DNA of 9,517 nt from positions 1-9,517 of the forward strand of contig CAZRKB010000018.1 in the NCBI GenBank assembly GCA_964601125.1, in the 5' to 3' direction. Origin of the DNA: DATDVC01 sp964601125 (GTDB taxonomy: Bacteria > Patescibacteriota > Minisyncoccia > Phycocordibacterales > WO2-35-19). Each line of letters begins with the position of its first letter. The first letter of the stretch is position 1. Positions 1 through 4,749 of the stretch are shown here, one piece after another. The position numbers and the translations under genes are program-made. The notes under the pieces are model-generated. The model worked only from the letters and a program-made list of their open reading frames with translations. It was not told where the DNA came from and made no database searches.

Positions 1-805
1 CGGTGCGTAAGATTTTTACATTAAATTCACTCAAAACATCCAAAACTTCTTGGTGCGGATGCCCATAACTATTCCCCGCTCCGTCTGAGATGAGAGCATA
101 CTCTGGAGTTAAGGTTTTAACAAAATCATACGAGGTGGAAGTGCGTGAACCATGGTGTCCAACTTTCAGAATATCCACGTCCAGAAACTCTTTTGAATAA
201 CTTTCTAAAACTATTTTCTCGGTTTTGGTTGTGGCATCCCCTGTGAGCATTATCTCCGTCTCTCCATATGTTAGTTTGGCAATCACTGAGCCGTCATTGC
301 GCTCCCAGCTCGACACATCTCGGTCAGGGAACAATATGTCTATATGCGCCCCGCCACCGAGGTCTAGCTTCATCCCCTTTTTCGCAAGCATGTGCGGAAC
401 TTTTTTTGCTTCAATTTCTTTTTCTAAGTTTTTATAAGTACTGGAATCATTCGTTGTGCCAGACTCAAAAACTGCGCCAACCTTATACATTTTCAAAACA
501 TCCAGGAACCCCGCCATGTGGTCGGCATCTGGATTCGTAATGATTATTGCATCGAGTGTCCGGTCGAGTGGTGGCATGACTTTCGCGAGTGGTGCCAGGA
601 CCTTCCTAGGTGGCCCACCGTCTACTAGTATTTGCGTGCCTGTTGGTGACTCTATGAAAATGGCGTCACCTTGCCCGATGTCGAGCATGGCGAAAGTAAG
701 CTTTCGGTGTGCGCCCTGCCAGTCTAGATAAAATATAAAAATAGTCAGGCCGAGGAGGAAAAGTACGATGAAAAATAAGCTGTAATTCTTAGACTTGTCC
801 TGCAT
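1..805 (-). CDS. ComEC-type metallo-beta-lactamase domain protein, stand-alone, 3' end outside window
   Basis: The reading frame runs leftward from ATG 805-803 to the window edge without a stop (268 complete codons). Residues 8-26 form one membrane segment. The MBL domain follows: LDIGQGDAIFI at 41-51, DGG at 62-64, NPDADH at 91-96, LTGDA at 187-191, KVGHHGS at 214-220, and SDGAGNSYGHPH near 240-251. These match the C-terminal nuclease-like domain of ComEC/Rec2, which in the family is proposed to degrade the non-transported DNA strand during natural transformation. It is a separate gene with its own anchor, while the channel half is 2 kb away at 2835. The first metal-site position is Asn91 where relatives usually have His. 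ATG 805 is chosen because an extended -10 box ends 6 nt upstream and no Shine-Dalgarno sequence is present. It is divergent from the sod leader. The family call is firm; activity is not proven. Confidence 0.9.
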   Translation of the reverse strand, partial: MQDKSKNYSLFFIVLFLLGLTIFIFYLDWQGAHRKLTFAMLDIGQGDAIFIESPTGTQILVDGGPPRKVLAPLAKVMPPLDRTLDAIIITNPDADHMAGFLDVLKMYKVGAVFESGTTNDSSTYKNLEKEIEAKKVPHMLAKKGMKLDLGGGAHIDILFPDRDVSSWERNDGSVIAKLTYGETEIMLTGDATTKTEKIVLESYSKEFLDVDILKVGHHGSRTSTSYDFVKTLTPEYALISDGAGNSYGHPHQEVLDVLSEFNVKILRT

Positions 806-813
806 GATATAAT
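805..813 (+). promoter_or_regulatory. Extended -10 promoter reading toward sod
   Basis: The plus strand carries TGA-TATAAT, a consensus extended -10 box, with transcription expected to begin near position 820. No good -35 is visible. The next ATG is at 823, opening an 18-codon ORF, while the sod start lies at 945. No comparable -10 box lies 6-7 nt before the sod start, so this is the best visible promoter for sod. It would give a leader of about 125 nt. Confidence 0.5.
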
Positions 814-820
814 GTTAACA
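812..820 (-). promoter_or_regulatory. Extended -10 promoter of the ComEC MBL gene
   Basis: On the minus strand the sequence reads TGT-TAACAT, then 6 nt (TATATC), then the ATG at 805. The TGn extension replaces a recognisable -35 box. The geometry predicts transcription starting at or within a base of the start codon, giving a leaderless mRNA. It overlaps the divergent plus-strand promoter at 805-813 by two bases. Confidence 0.45.
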
Positions 821-946
821 TAATGAATCCCGTTAGAGATTTTAATTTTATTAATGGGATTCAATTGGTTTTAATTTAAGGTTGATTTTATTAACATAAC
901 TAACTAAAGAAACGGAAATCTAAAGATTTCCTATCTCTAACGGGAT
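820..946 (+). promoter_or_regulatory. Structured sod leader with competing hairpins
   Basis: Three pairings are seen directly. Bases 824-836 can pair with 851-863 (13 positions, two as G-U). Bases 827-840 (ATCCCGTTAGAGAT) are a perfect 14-base inverted match to 933-946, and the second arm contains the A and T of the sod start codon at 945. Bases 914-920 and 925-931 form a perfect 7-bp hairpin (GGAAATC/GATTTCC) with a TAAA loop. The first two pairings share 827-836 and so exclude each other. This resembles an attenuator or translational switch: the long-range stem hides the sod start, and the local stem, or a ribosome on the upstream ORF at 823-879, releases it. The function is inferred. A small inverted-repeat element (MITE) is the alternative. 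Confidence 0.45.
823..879 (+). CDS. Candidate 18-codon leader peptide upstream of sod
   Basis: ATG 823 lies about 3 nt downstream of the predicted transcription start and opens an 18-codon frame (MNPVRDFNFINGIQLVLI) ending with TAA 877-879. The first arm of both leader stems lies inside it, so translating it would unfold them. I recognise no homologous peptide and the frame is short enough to occur by chance. Support comes from its position immediately after a consensus extended -10 box, as in the leaderless genes of this window. Confidence 0.3.
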   Translation: MNPVRDFNFINGIQLVLI

Positions 947-1541
947 GAAAAAATTTGAAGAACAAAAATTTGAAATAGGAGAATTAAAAGGTATTAGCAG
1001 TAAAAATATCGAAGAGCATCTGAAGCTCTATGCGGGTTATGTAAAATTCACAAACCTGATCCTAGATAAAATCGCAGAATACATGGCCGATAGTGAGAAG
1101 AATGCATATGTATTGGGTGAACTTCAACGCAGATTTAGCTTTGAGTTCAACGGCATGCGAAACCATGAATATTACTTCCGATCCTTAGAAAGTGGACCAA
1201 AACCATTGCCGGAGGATTCAGAGCTCAAGAAAAAAATAGAAAGCCAGGCGCCGTCCTTTGAAGCATGGCTTGCTGGATTTAAATCCATCGCCCTGACCCG
1301 TGGCATCGGCTGGACAATGCTCTACTACGACAAACAAACGGATCAGCTCGTCCATGCCTGGGTAGACGAACAGCACTTGGGCCAATTAAACGGACTCCAA
1401 CTCATCCTCGGTATCGATATGTGGGAGCATGCCTATGTTTATGACTACCCCACAAGCGAGAAGAAAAAATACGTCGAAGCATTTTTTGAGAATCTGAATT
1501 GGGGTATAATAGAGAAGAACTTTTTAGAAGCAATTAAATAA
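945..1541 (+). CDS. Superoxide dismutase, Fe/Mn family
   Basis: This 198-aa protein would convert superoxide to oxygen and hydrogen peroxide in the cytoplasm (no signal peptide). Aligning by eye with the Fe/Mn family, the four metal ligands are His25 (NIEEH), His74 (GMRNH), Asp158 and His162 (GIDMWEHAY). The diagnostic C-terminal block DMWEHAYVYDY continues into FFENLNWGIIEKNF. The usual paired histidines after the first ligand are replaced by LKLYAGYV, a divergence I associate with Patescibacteria enzymes. The residue holding the active-site water appears to be His144 (DEQH) rather than Gln, and Gly70 occupies the Fe-type Gln position. Gly156, two residues before the Asp ligand, is the state seen in E. 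coli MnSOD. A Mn-preferring or cambialistic enzyme is therefore plausible, but metal use cannot be read from sequence alone. It is followed after 9 nt by the gene at 1551. Its start codon lies in the second arm of the leader inverted repeat. Confidence 0.93.
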   Translation: MKKFEEQKFEIGELKGISSKNIEEHLKLYAGYVKFTNLILDKIAEYMADSEKNAYVLGELQRRFSFEFNGMRNHEYYFRSLESGPKPLPEDSELKKKIESQAPSFEAWLAGFKSIALTRGIGWTMLYYDKQTDQLVHAWVDEQHLGQLNGLQLILGIDMWEHAYVYDYPTSEKKKYVEAFFENLNWGIIEKNFLEAIK

Positions 1542-1550
1542 CAATATATT

Positions 1551-2024
1551 ATGGCAACAGGAACTCCAAATCCAGACAAAGTGAAACCTAAAAATTTTTT
1601 TCAAAATTTATATGATTGGCTTTTACAACCAAATACAAGAGCAGAAATTGCTCGAATAACAGCAGAACTTAAAAGAAACCAAGACGTATTAGATGGAAAA
1701 TTTAGTCCTGAGGTAGAAAAAATTTGGAAAATAATCTTTCTTAAGAATATAAAAATTGCAGTTCCTGAAAAAATAGAAAAAGATGGATCAGGTGAGATTA
1801 GCCCTGAAAGTAAATTAAGTAAATACATAAATGAAGAGGAACTAAAAGCAATTATTGACTTAGAGTACACTCTTGCTCCAAGGGAAAACCCAAGTCTTGA
1901 GGTTGTAAAAGGGTTCTATGAAACAATACTCGAGAACATTACGAAACTTTTAGACATGACCTTGGAAGAATTCAATGCTTATATGGATGAATCAATAGTG
2001 GATTTACAATCAGGTACGAATTAA
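1551..2024 (+). CDS. Hypothetical 157-aa charged helical protein
   Basis: I do not recognise this protein. It starts 9 nt after the sod stop codon with no Shine-Dalgarno and no clear promoter of its own, so it is probably co-transcribed with sod. There is no signal peptide or membrane segment. The N-terminal 12 residues are Pro/Lys-rich and likely disordered. Helical stretches follow near 15-55 (NFFQNLYDWLL), 57-75, 90-105 and 118-150, giving a highly charged soluble protein. A short linker rich in Gly, Ser and Glu lies near 78-87. It is clearly more AT-rich than sod, especially than the second half of sod, so the two genes may have different histories. It ends 6 nt before the tandem repeat array at 2031. 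Confidence 0.7.
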   Translation: MATGTPNPDKVKPKNFFQNLYDWLLQPNTRAEIARITAELKRNQDVLDGKFSPEVEKIWKIIFLKNIKIAVPEKIEKDGSGEISPESKLSKYINEEELKAIIDLEYTLAPRENPSLEVVKGFYETILENITKLLDMTLEEFNAYMDESIVDLQSGTN

Positions 2025-2030
2025 AAAATA

Positions 2031-2093
2031 TTAACTCGCAAGGACTAACTCGCAAGGACTAACTCGCAAGTAACTCGCAAAGACTGTCCTTGC
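2031..2093. repeat. Four tandem 14-bp repeats with inverted end copy
   Basis: Unit TAACTCGCAAGGAC occurs at 2032-2045 and 2046-2059 (identical), truncated to 11 bp at 2060-2070, and with one change (AAGAC) at 2071-2084. Immediately after, GTCCTTGC at 2086-2093 is the exact reverse complement of the unit's last 8 bases, so any copy can fold back on it. Farther out, GAGTTAA at 2118-2124 is the inverse of TTAACTC at 2031-2037. On the minus strand the fold is followed, after GAGTTAATA, by a T6 run near 2024-2029. The array may therefore end transcription of the 112-aa gene. There are no unique spacers between units, so it is not a CRISPR. Confidence 0.85.
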
Positions 2094-2130
2094 TAAATCA
2101 AGCAGAGATAGAACCTAGAGTTAAGAAAAT

Positions 2131-2469
2131 TTATTTTCTTCTTTTCCAAAAATTTGGGTGTTCTTTTAAGAATTCTTCTAGTTCTATCTTTTCCTGAACA
2201 TAATCGGTTTTAACATCCTCTTCATCTGCATCCATAAACAATGGGTTAAGTGATTTTTTGGCAACCTTTTTAAAAGCGTCTCCAATAGAAATTAATCCTT
2301 TACTTATTTCCCAATTTTCTTCTCTGGAAAGAGAAGGATTTTCAAAATAAAAAACATCTCCCAAATCAGAAGGGTGCAAGGGGTTATCGTCCATATTGAT
2401 CATTTTCATTATATCCAACCCTGTAAAGGTCTTAGTGAAATCGTTACCTCCTTCAAACATATTACTCAT
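2131..2469 (-). CDS. Hypothetical 112-aa acidic protein
   Basis: I do not recognise this protein. The open frame reaches back to an ATG at 2523, but I place the start at ATG 2469 (MSNMFEGG). An extended -10 box ends 7 nt upstream of 2469, and the upstream 18 residues would otherwise be an unconvincing hydrophobic stretch translated across the promoter. The product is soluble. The middle is acidic (HPSDLGDVFYFENPSLS, DADEEDVKTD) and the tail is basic (HPNFWKRRK). A hydrophobic helix with regular Lys spacing lies near residues 54-72. It converges with the sod-linked gene at 1551 across the tandem repeats. No catalytic motif is visible. Confidence 0.65.
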   Translation of the reverse strand: MSNMFEGGNDFTKTFTGLDIMKMINMDDNPLHPSDLGDVFYFENPSLSREENWEISKGLISIGDAFKKVAKKSLNPLFMDADEEDVKTDYVQEKIELEEFLKEHPNFWKRRK

Positions 2470-2476
2470 GTTGACT

Positions 2477-2505
2477 ATCCTATCATGAATAAACAGTGGG
2501 AGCAA
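2477..2505 (-). promoter_or_regulatory. Promoter of the 112-aa hypothetical gene
   Basis: The minus strand reads TTGCTC (-35, 2505-2500), a 17-nt spacer ending in TGA, then TAGGAT (-10, 2482-2477). After 7 nt comes the ATG at 2469. The TGn extension and the 7-nt distance match the other promoters here and decide the start codon. Confidence 0.45.
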
Positions 2506-2639
2506 ACAAAAAAGGGCCGGCATAGAAGCTCAAGCCCATCTTTTATTTAACTATTTCTTGTTTTTTTCTTCAGAACTCCCGTCTATTTCACCGAGCGCCT
2601 GGAGTAGATAACAAGCAAACTACAATAACGACATCACCT

Positions 2640-2789
2640 CTACCCGATACGGATGAGGGCAATGACTAAACAAATGAAAGCGGAAAAAACTTTTTCGCAA
2701 CCAACATCGTCGGTTGTTTTTGGTTTTTCCTCACTTTCTGAACTTACCGAACTCGAGTTTGGGTAAGATTCAGGATCCCAAATTCCCAT
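2640..2789 (-). CDS. Candidate 49-aa small membrane peptide, possibly a gene fragment
   Basis: This frame runs from ATG 2789 to TAG 2640. The product has a Ser/Glu-rich hydrophilic half (residues 8-31, SSSVSSESEEKPKTTDD) followed by one hydrophobic segment at about 34-47 (VFSAFICLVIALIR) ending at Gly49. That pattern is typical of a tail-anchored small protein and unlikely for random DNA. It lies 45 nt downstream of comEC in the same direction. After its stop, the +1 frame gives GDVVIVVCLLSTPGAR and the next frame gives CYLLQALGEIDGSSEEKNKK ending at 2551. Together they look like the rest of a roughly 80-aa two-helix protein broken by frameshifts. No clear promoter or ribosome binding site is seen. 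This is the only coding signal in the long gap 2470-2834. Confidence 0.4.
   Translation of the reverse strand: MGIWDPESYPNSSSVSSESEEKPKTTDDVGCEKVFSAFICLVIALIRIG
2680..2716. repeat. Two adjacent short hairpins in the comEC downstream gap
   Basis: Bases 2680-2698 form an 8-bp stem (GCGGAAAA/TTTTTCGC, one G-U) with a 3-nt loop. Bases 2698-2702 (CAACC) pair with 2712-2716 (GGTTG), and on the plus strand this is followed by TTTTTGGTTTTT. The second could weakly terminate plus-strand transcription, but no plus-strand gene ends here. Both lie inside the candidate 49-aa frame, so they may be coincidental. Confidence 0.25.
2743..2767. repeat. 25-bp near-perfect palindrome
   Basis: The outer arms CTTACC (2743-2748) and GGTAAG (2762-2767) enclose the perfect 10-bp palindrome AACTCGAGTT (2750-2759). 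No T-run follows on either strand, so it does not look like an intrinsic terminator. It could be a protein-binding site, or a by-product of the Ser codons in the overlapping 49-aa frame. Confidence 0.4.
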
Positions 2790-2834
2790 ATAATAAAGAA
2801 TTTTTCTTAAAATTACTCTCTCTCTGTATAAAAG

Positions 2835-4181
2835 TCAATTAAAAAAGTTCTTGATACTCCTGCCAAATAAAAAATAAATAAAATAAGCGTAGATAAGAAT
2901 GACCAAAACCAGCGGAAAATTTGGGAGGATATACGATGCAAAAGGAATATTTGAAAAGAAATTTATAATAGAAAGTTCGTATTTTAGGAAAATACTTGCG
3001 ATGAAACCAAAGATGAGTGAGAGTGTACTAGAGATAAAACCAGAGAAGACTACCCCAAATCCGAGCACCATAGTCAGTGGTATAAAAGGCAGAACCAAGA
3101 TATTGGCAGGAAGTGCAACGAGCGAGAGGTTCCCCATTTTGTATAAAATAAATGGCAAGACAAAGATATAAGCCGAGAAAGTGTCGGTAATAATTTCACG
3201 CAAGTGATACCGCTCAGTCACAAAATAAAAATACTTTTTTAATTTCGGTGAGAGGAATATTATGGCGAAGGTCGCAATAAATGACAGCTGAAAGGACACA
3301 TCATGCATTAGTATCATTGGGTTTATGAGGATCATGATGACTCCAGCTAGGAGTAGCGCTCTTCCTGCATCGTACGTCCGACCAGTTTGCTTGGCGAGGA
3401 TTACCAGCACTGCCATTATCCCCGCCCGAACTCCTGTGGAGCTCGCGCCAGTCATCAAGACAAAGAGGATTATCGAAATAATGGTGCCATAAAATGCCAC
3501 GAGCGGAGAAAATACTGAAAGCATCGACCGAAACCAATCCGAAACAATAGTGATGTTATACCCCGAGAGCGCCACGATGTGTATAGTGCCGGTACGGATA
3601 AATTCCTCCCGCATCGCTTCGGGGAAATTCGCTCGCTCGCCCAGGATAAGCCCCGAGAGTAATAATGATTCCGGTTGTGGTACTGCATAATCAATCTTAG
3701 CCAAAAGCGAATCTTTAAAAGAAAAAAGCGCTCTTTTTATAGCGCTACCATGACCCCGAGAAATTATCTCCACATCTGCAAAACTCACTGTGTAGAATAT
3801 ACCGTCTTTTTTTAAATAATTGATGTAATCAAATTCTTTGCCATTGTCCCCGAGAAAATTTTCAGGTCTTTCGAGCTTGCCTTGAACTTGCACTAGGTCC
3901 CCATACTCAAACTCATTTTCAAAACCAGTACTAACCAAAACCTTTGTCTTTTCTTCGTCTTCACGAACTTCTAGCACAAACCTCTGATTTTTCTCGCGCA
4001 TCTCGGGTGGCTCGACTATTATTCCCTGTATACTTACCTTCTCTTCGACAAAATTTTCAAAAACTTCCGGTGGTGCGACATTTGCCCCGCCAAAGAAAAA
4101 AGCATATAGCACGACCAAAAAACATATTACATAGAAAAAGAAATCTTTACTTGGCCAATTCAACTGGTTCATTGTCGGCAA
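2835..4181 (-). CDS. comEC: ComEC/Rec2 N-terminal and channel domains, lacking the MBL domain
   Basis: This 448-aa membrane protein is the DNA channel part of the competence machinery, which in the family moves single-stranded DNA across the cytoplasmic membrane. Residues 13-31 are an N-terminal membrane helix. Residues 45-140 are the OB-fold-like DUF4131 region (VSIQGIIVEPPE, YGDLVQVQGKLERPENF, FDYINYLKKDGI). The Competence domain follows with LLSGLILGERANFP at 174-187, TGTIHIVALSGYNITI at 197-212, TGASSTGVRAGIMA at 244-257 and NPMILMHDVSFQLSF at 287-301, then several more helices. The protein ends at residue 448 with no MBL domain, which full-length bacterial ComEC (often about 700-800 aa) carries at its C-terminus; that domain is a separate gene at 1-805. 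The start overlaps the end of rnhA. Met1 (4181) and Met4 (4172) are both possible, and either is needed to keep the first helix. The gene ends in TGA. Confidence 0.93.
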   Translation of the reverse strand: MPTMNQLNWPSKDFFFYVICFLVVLYAFFFGGANVAPPEVFENFVEEKVSIQGIIVEPPEMREKNQRFVLEVREDEEKTKVLVSTGFENEFEYGDLVQVQGKLERPENFLGDNGKEFDYINYLKKDGIFYTVSFADVEIISRGHGSAIKRALFSFKDSLLAKIDYAVPQPESLLLSGLILGERANFPEAMREEFIRTGTIHIVALSGYNITIVSDWFRSMLSVFSPLVAFYGTIISIILFVLMTGASSTGVRAGIMAVLVILAKQTGRTYDAGRALLLAGVIMILINPMILMHDVSFQLSFIATFAIIFLSPKLKKYFYFVTERYHLREIITDTFSAYIFVLPFILYKMGNLSLVALPANILVLPFIPLTMVLGFGVVFSGFISSTLSLIFGFIASIFLKYELSIINFFSNIPFASYILPNFPLVLVILIYAYFIYFLFGRSIKNFFN

Positions 4182-4629
4182 AACTTGTGGCTATCACATC
4201 CGCCCGCTCGTTGTGCTCATGTCCGCTGTGCCCCGCTACATAGTGCCATTTGGGTTTTAATTCAGCATTCAGTGAATGAAGGTCCTGCCAAAGTTCCTGG
4301 TTTAGGACTGGCTTTTTACCGGCAGTGCGCCAACCATTTTTAATCCAGTTATGAATCCACTCGTTTATGCCGGTTATCACATATTTAGAATCAGAATAAA
4401 TTTCAATCGGACCATCGAACTTGTGTTTACCAACGTATGTAAGTGCCTCAATCGGCGCAGTAAGCTCCATAATGTTGTTCGTAGCGTGGTCCATCCGCCC
4501 ACCGAGCTCCACCACTTTCGCGCCCTTCGGGTCGCCAGAATTTTCGAAGAAAATGACGGCGCCCCAACCCGATGGACCCGGATTCCCCCTCGCCGCCCCG
4601 TCTGTGTAAATTGTGATTTTATTTTGCAT
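4147..4629 (-). CDS. rnhA: Ribonuclease HI
   Basis: This 160-aa enzyme cuts the RNA strand of RNA-DNA hybrids, removing R-loops and primer remnants. The four catalytic carboxylates are visible: Asp10 (YTDGAARGNPGP), Glu55 (NNIMEL), Asp80 (IYSDSKYV) and Asp144 (NERADVIA). The conserved His134 (VAGHSGHEHNERAD) and Trp100 (NGWRTAGKKPV) of the substrate-handling region are also present. Length is close to E. coli RNase HI (155 aa). The frame extends upstream to 4695, but that part runs into the inverted-repeat element at 4647-4749. ATG 4629 fits the family N-terminus, and an extended -10 box ends 7 nt before it. The 3' end overlaps comEC by 26-35 nt, so the two are probably translationally coupled. 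Confidence 0.96.
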   Translation of the reverse strand: MQNKITIYTDGAARGNPGPSGWGAVIFFENSGDPKGAKVVELGGRMDHATNNIMELTAPIEALTYVGKHKFDGPIEIYSDSKYVITGINEWIHNWIKNGWRTAGKKPVLNQELWQDLHSLNAELKPKWHYVAGHSGHEHNERADVIATSFADNEPVELAK

Positions 4630-4636
4630 TGCAAAA

Positions 4637-4645
4637 AGTATATCA
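4637..4645 (-). promoter_or_regulatory. Extended -10 promoter of rnhA
   Basis: The minus strand reads TGA-TATACT, then 7 nt, then ATG 4629. The box starts just outside the second arm of the 103-bp inverted-repeat element. It would allow rnhA-comEC to be transcribed as a leaderless unit independently of recJ. Confidence 0.5.
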
Positions 4646-4646
4646 T

Positions 4647-4749
4647 ATTCGGCAAAGATGTTTTGAAGGGGTTGCGAGTGCGACGGCGCGAGCACTTCAG
4701 GAAATTTTTAGTATAAAATTTCCGTACCTGAAAAACATCTTTGCCGAAT
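4647..4749. repeat. 103-bp inverted-repeat element with three stems between recJ and rnhA
   Basis: Bases 4647-4664 and 4732-4749 are perfect 18-base reverse complements (core TTCGGCAAAGATGTTTT). Inside lie two further hairpins. AGTGC 4677-4681 pairs with GCACT 4692-4696 across a GC-rich 10-nt loop. GGAAATTTT 4700-4708 pairs perfectly with AAAATTTCC 4715-4723 across a 6-nt loop. The result is a three-way-junction fold filling the whole recJ-rnhA gap. The right arm ends on the first base of the recJ stop codon (TAA, 4751-4749). No T-run follows on either strand, so it is not a standard intrinsic terminator, and no obvious target-site duplication flanks it. It may be a small structured RNA, an mRNA processing or stability element, or a MITE. 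Confidence 0.75.

Noticed and set aside
33..500. Repeated GATGTTTTGA (minus strand) in the MBL gene as a DNA uptake sequence, also resembling the recJ-rnhA arm
   Set aside because: Both copies encode Asp-Val-Leu in the reading frame and share only about 8 bases with the arm, so codon use explains them.
827..946. MITE insertion explaining the 14-bp inverted repeat
   Set aside because: There is no convincing target-site duplication, and the second arm contains the sod start codon. Kept as an alternative, not as the main call.
1505..1510. TATAAT inside the 3' end of sod as a promoter for the 157-aa gene
   Set aside because: It encodes Tyr-Asn in sod, has no TGn and no -35 at a suitable distance, and lies 40 nt from the ATG, unlike the 6-7 nt rule here.
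2031..2093. CRISPR-like array
   Set aside because: The 14-bp units are contiguous with no unique spacers, and no cas gene is present.
2470..2523. Starting the 112-aa gene at ATG 2523
   Set aside because: It would place the start upstream of a promoter-like TTGCTC-N17-TAGGAT whose -10 box ends 7 nt before ATG 2469, matching the other genes of the window.
3301..3694. Two minus-strand frames of 74-78 codons within comEC
   Set aside because: They are alternative-frame shadows of the Competence domain with implausible composition.
4630..4695. Extending rnhA upstream to ATG 4695 (22 extra residues)
   Set aside because: The extension runs through the inverted-repeat element and across the extended -10 box, and it has no counterpart in the RNase HI family, which begins just before the YTDG strand.
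4647..4749. Intrinsic terminator of recJ
   Set aside because: The stems are long, but neither strand has a T-run after the outer arm.
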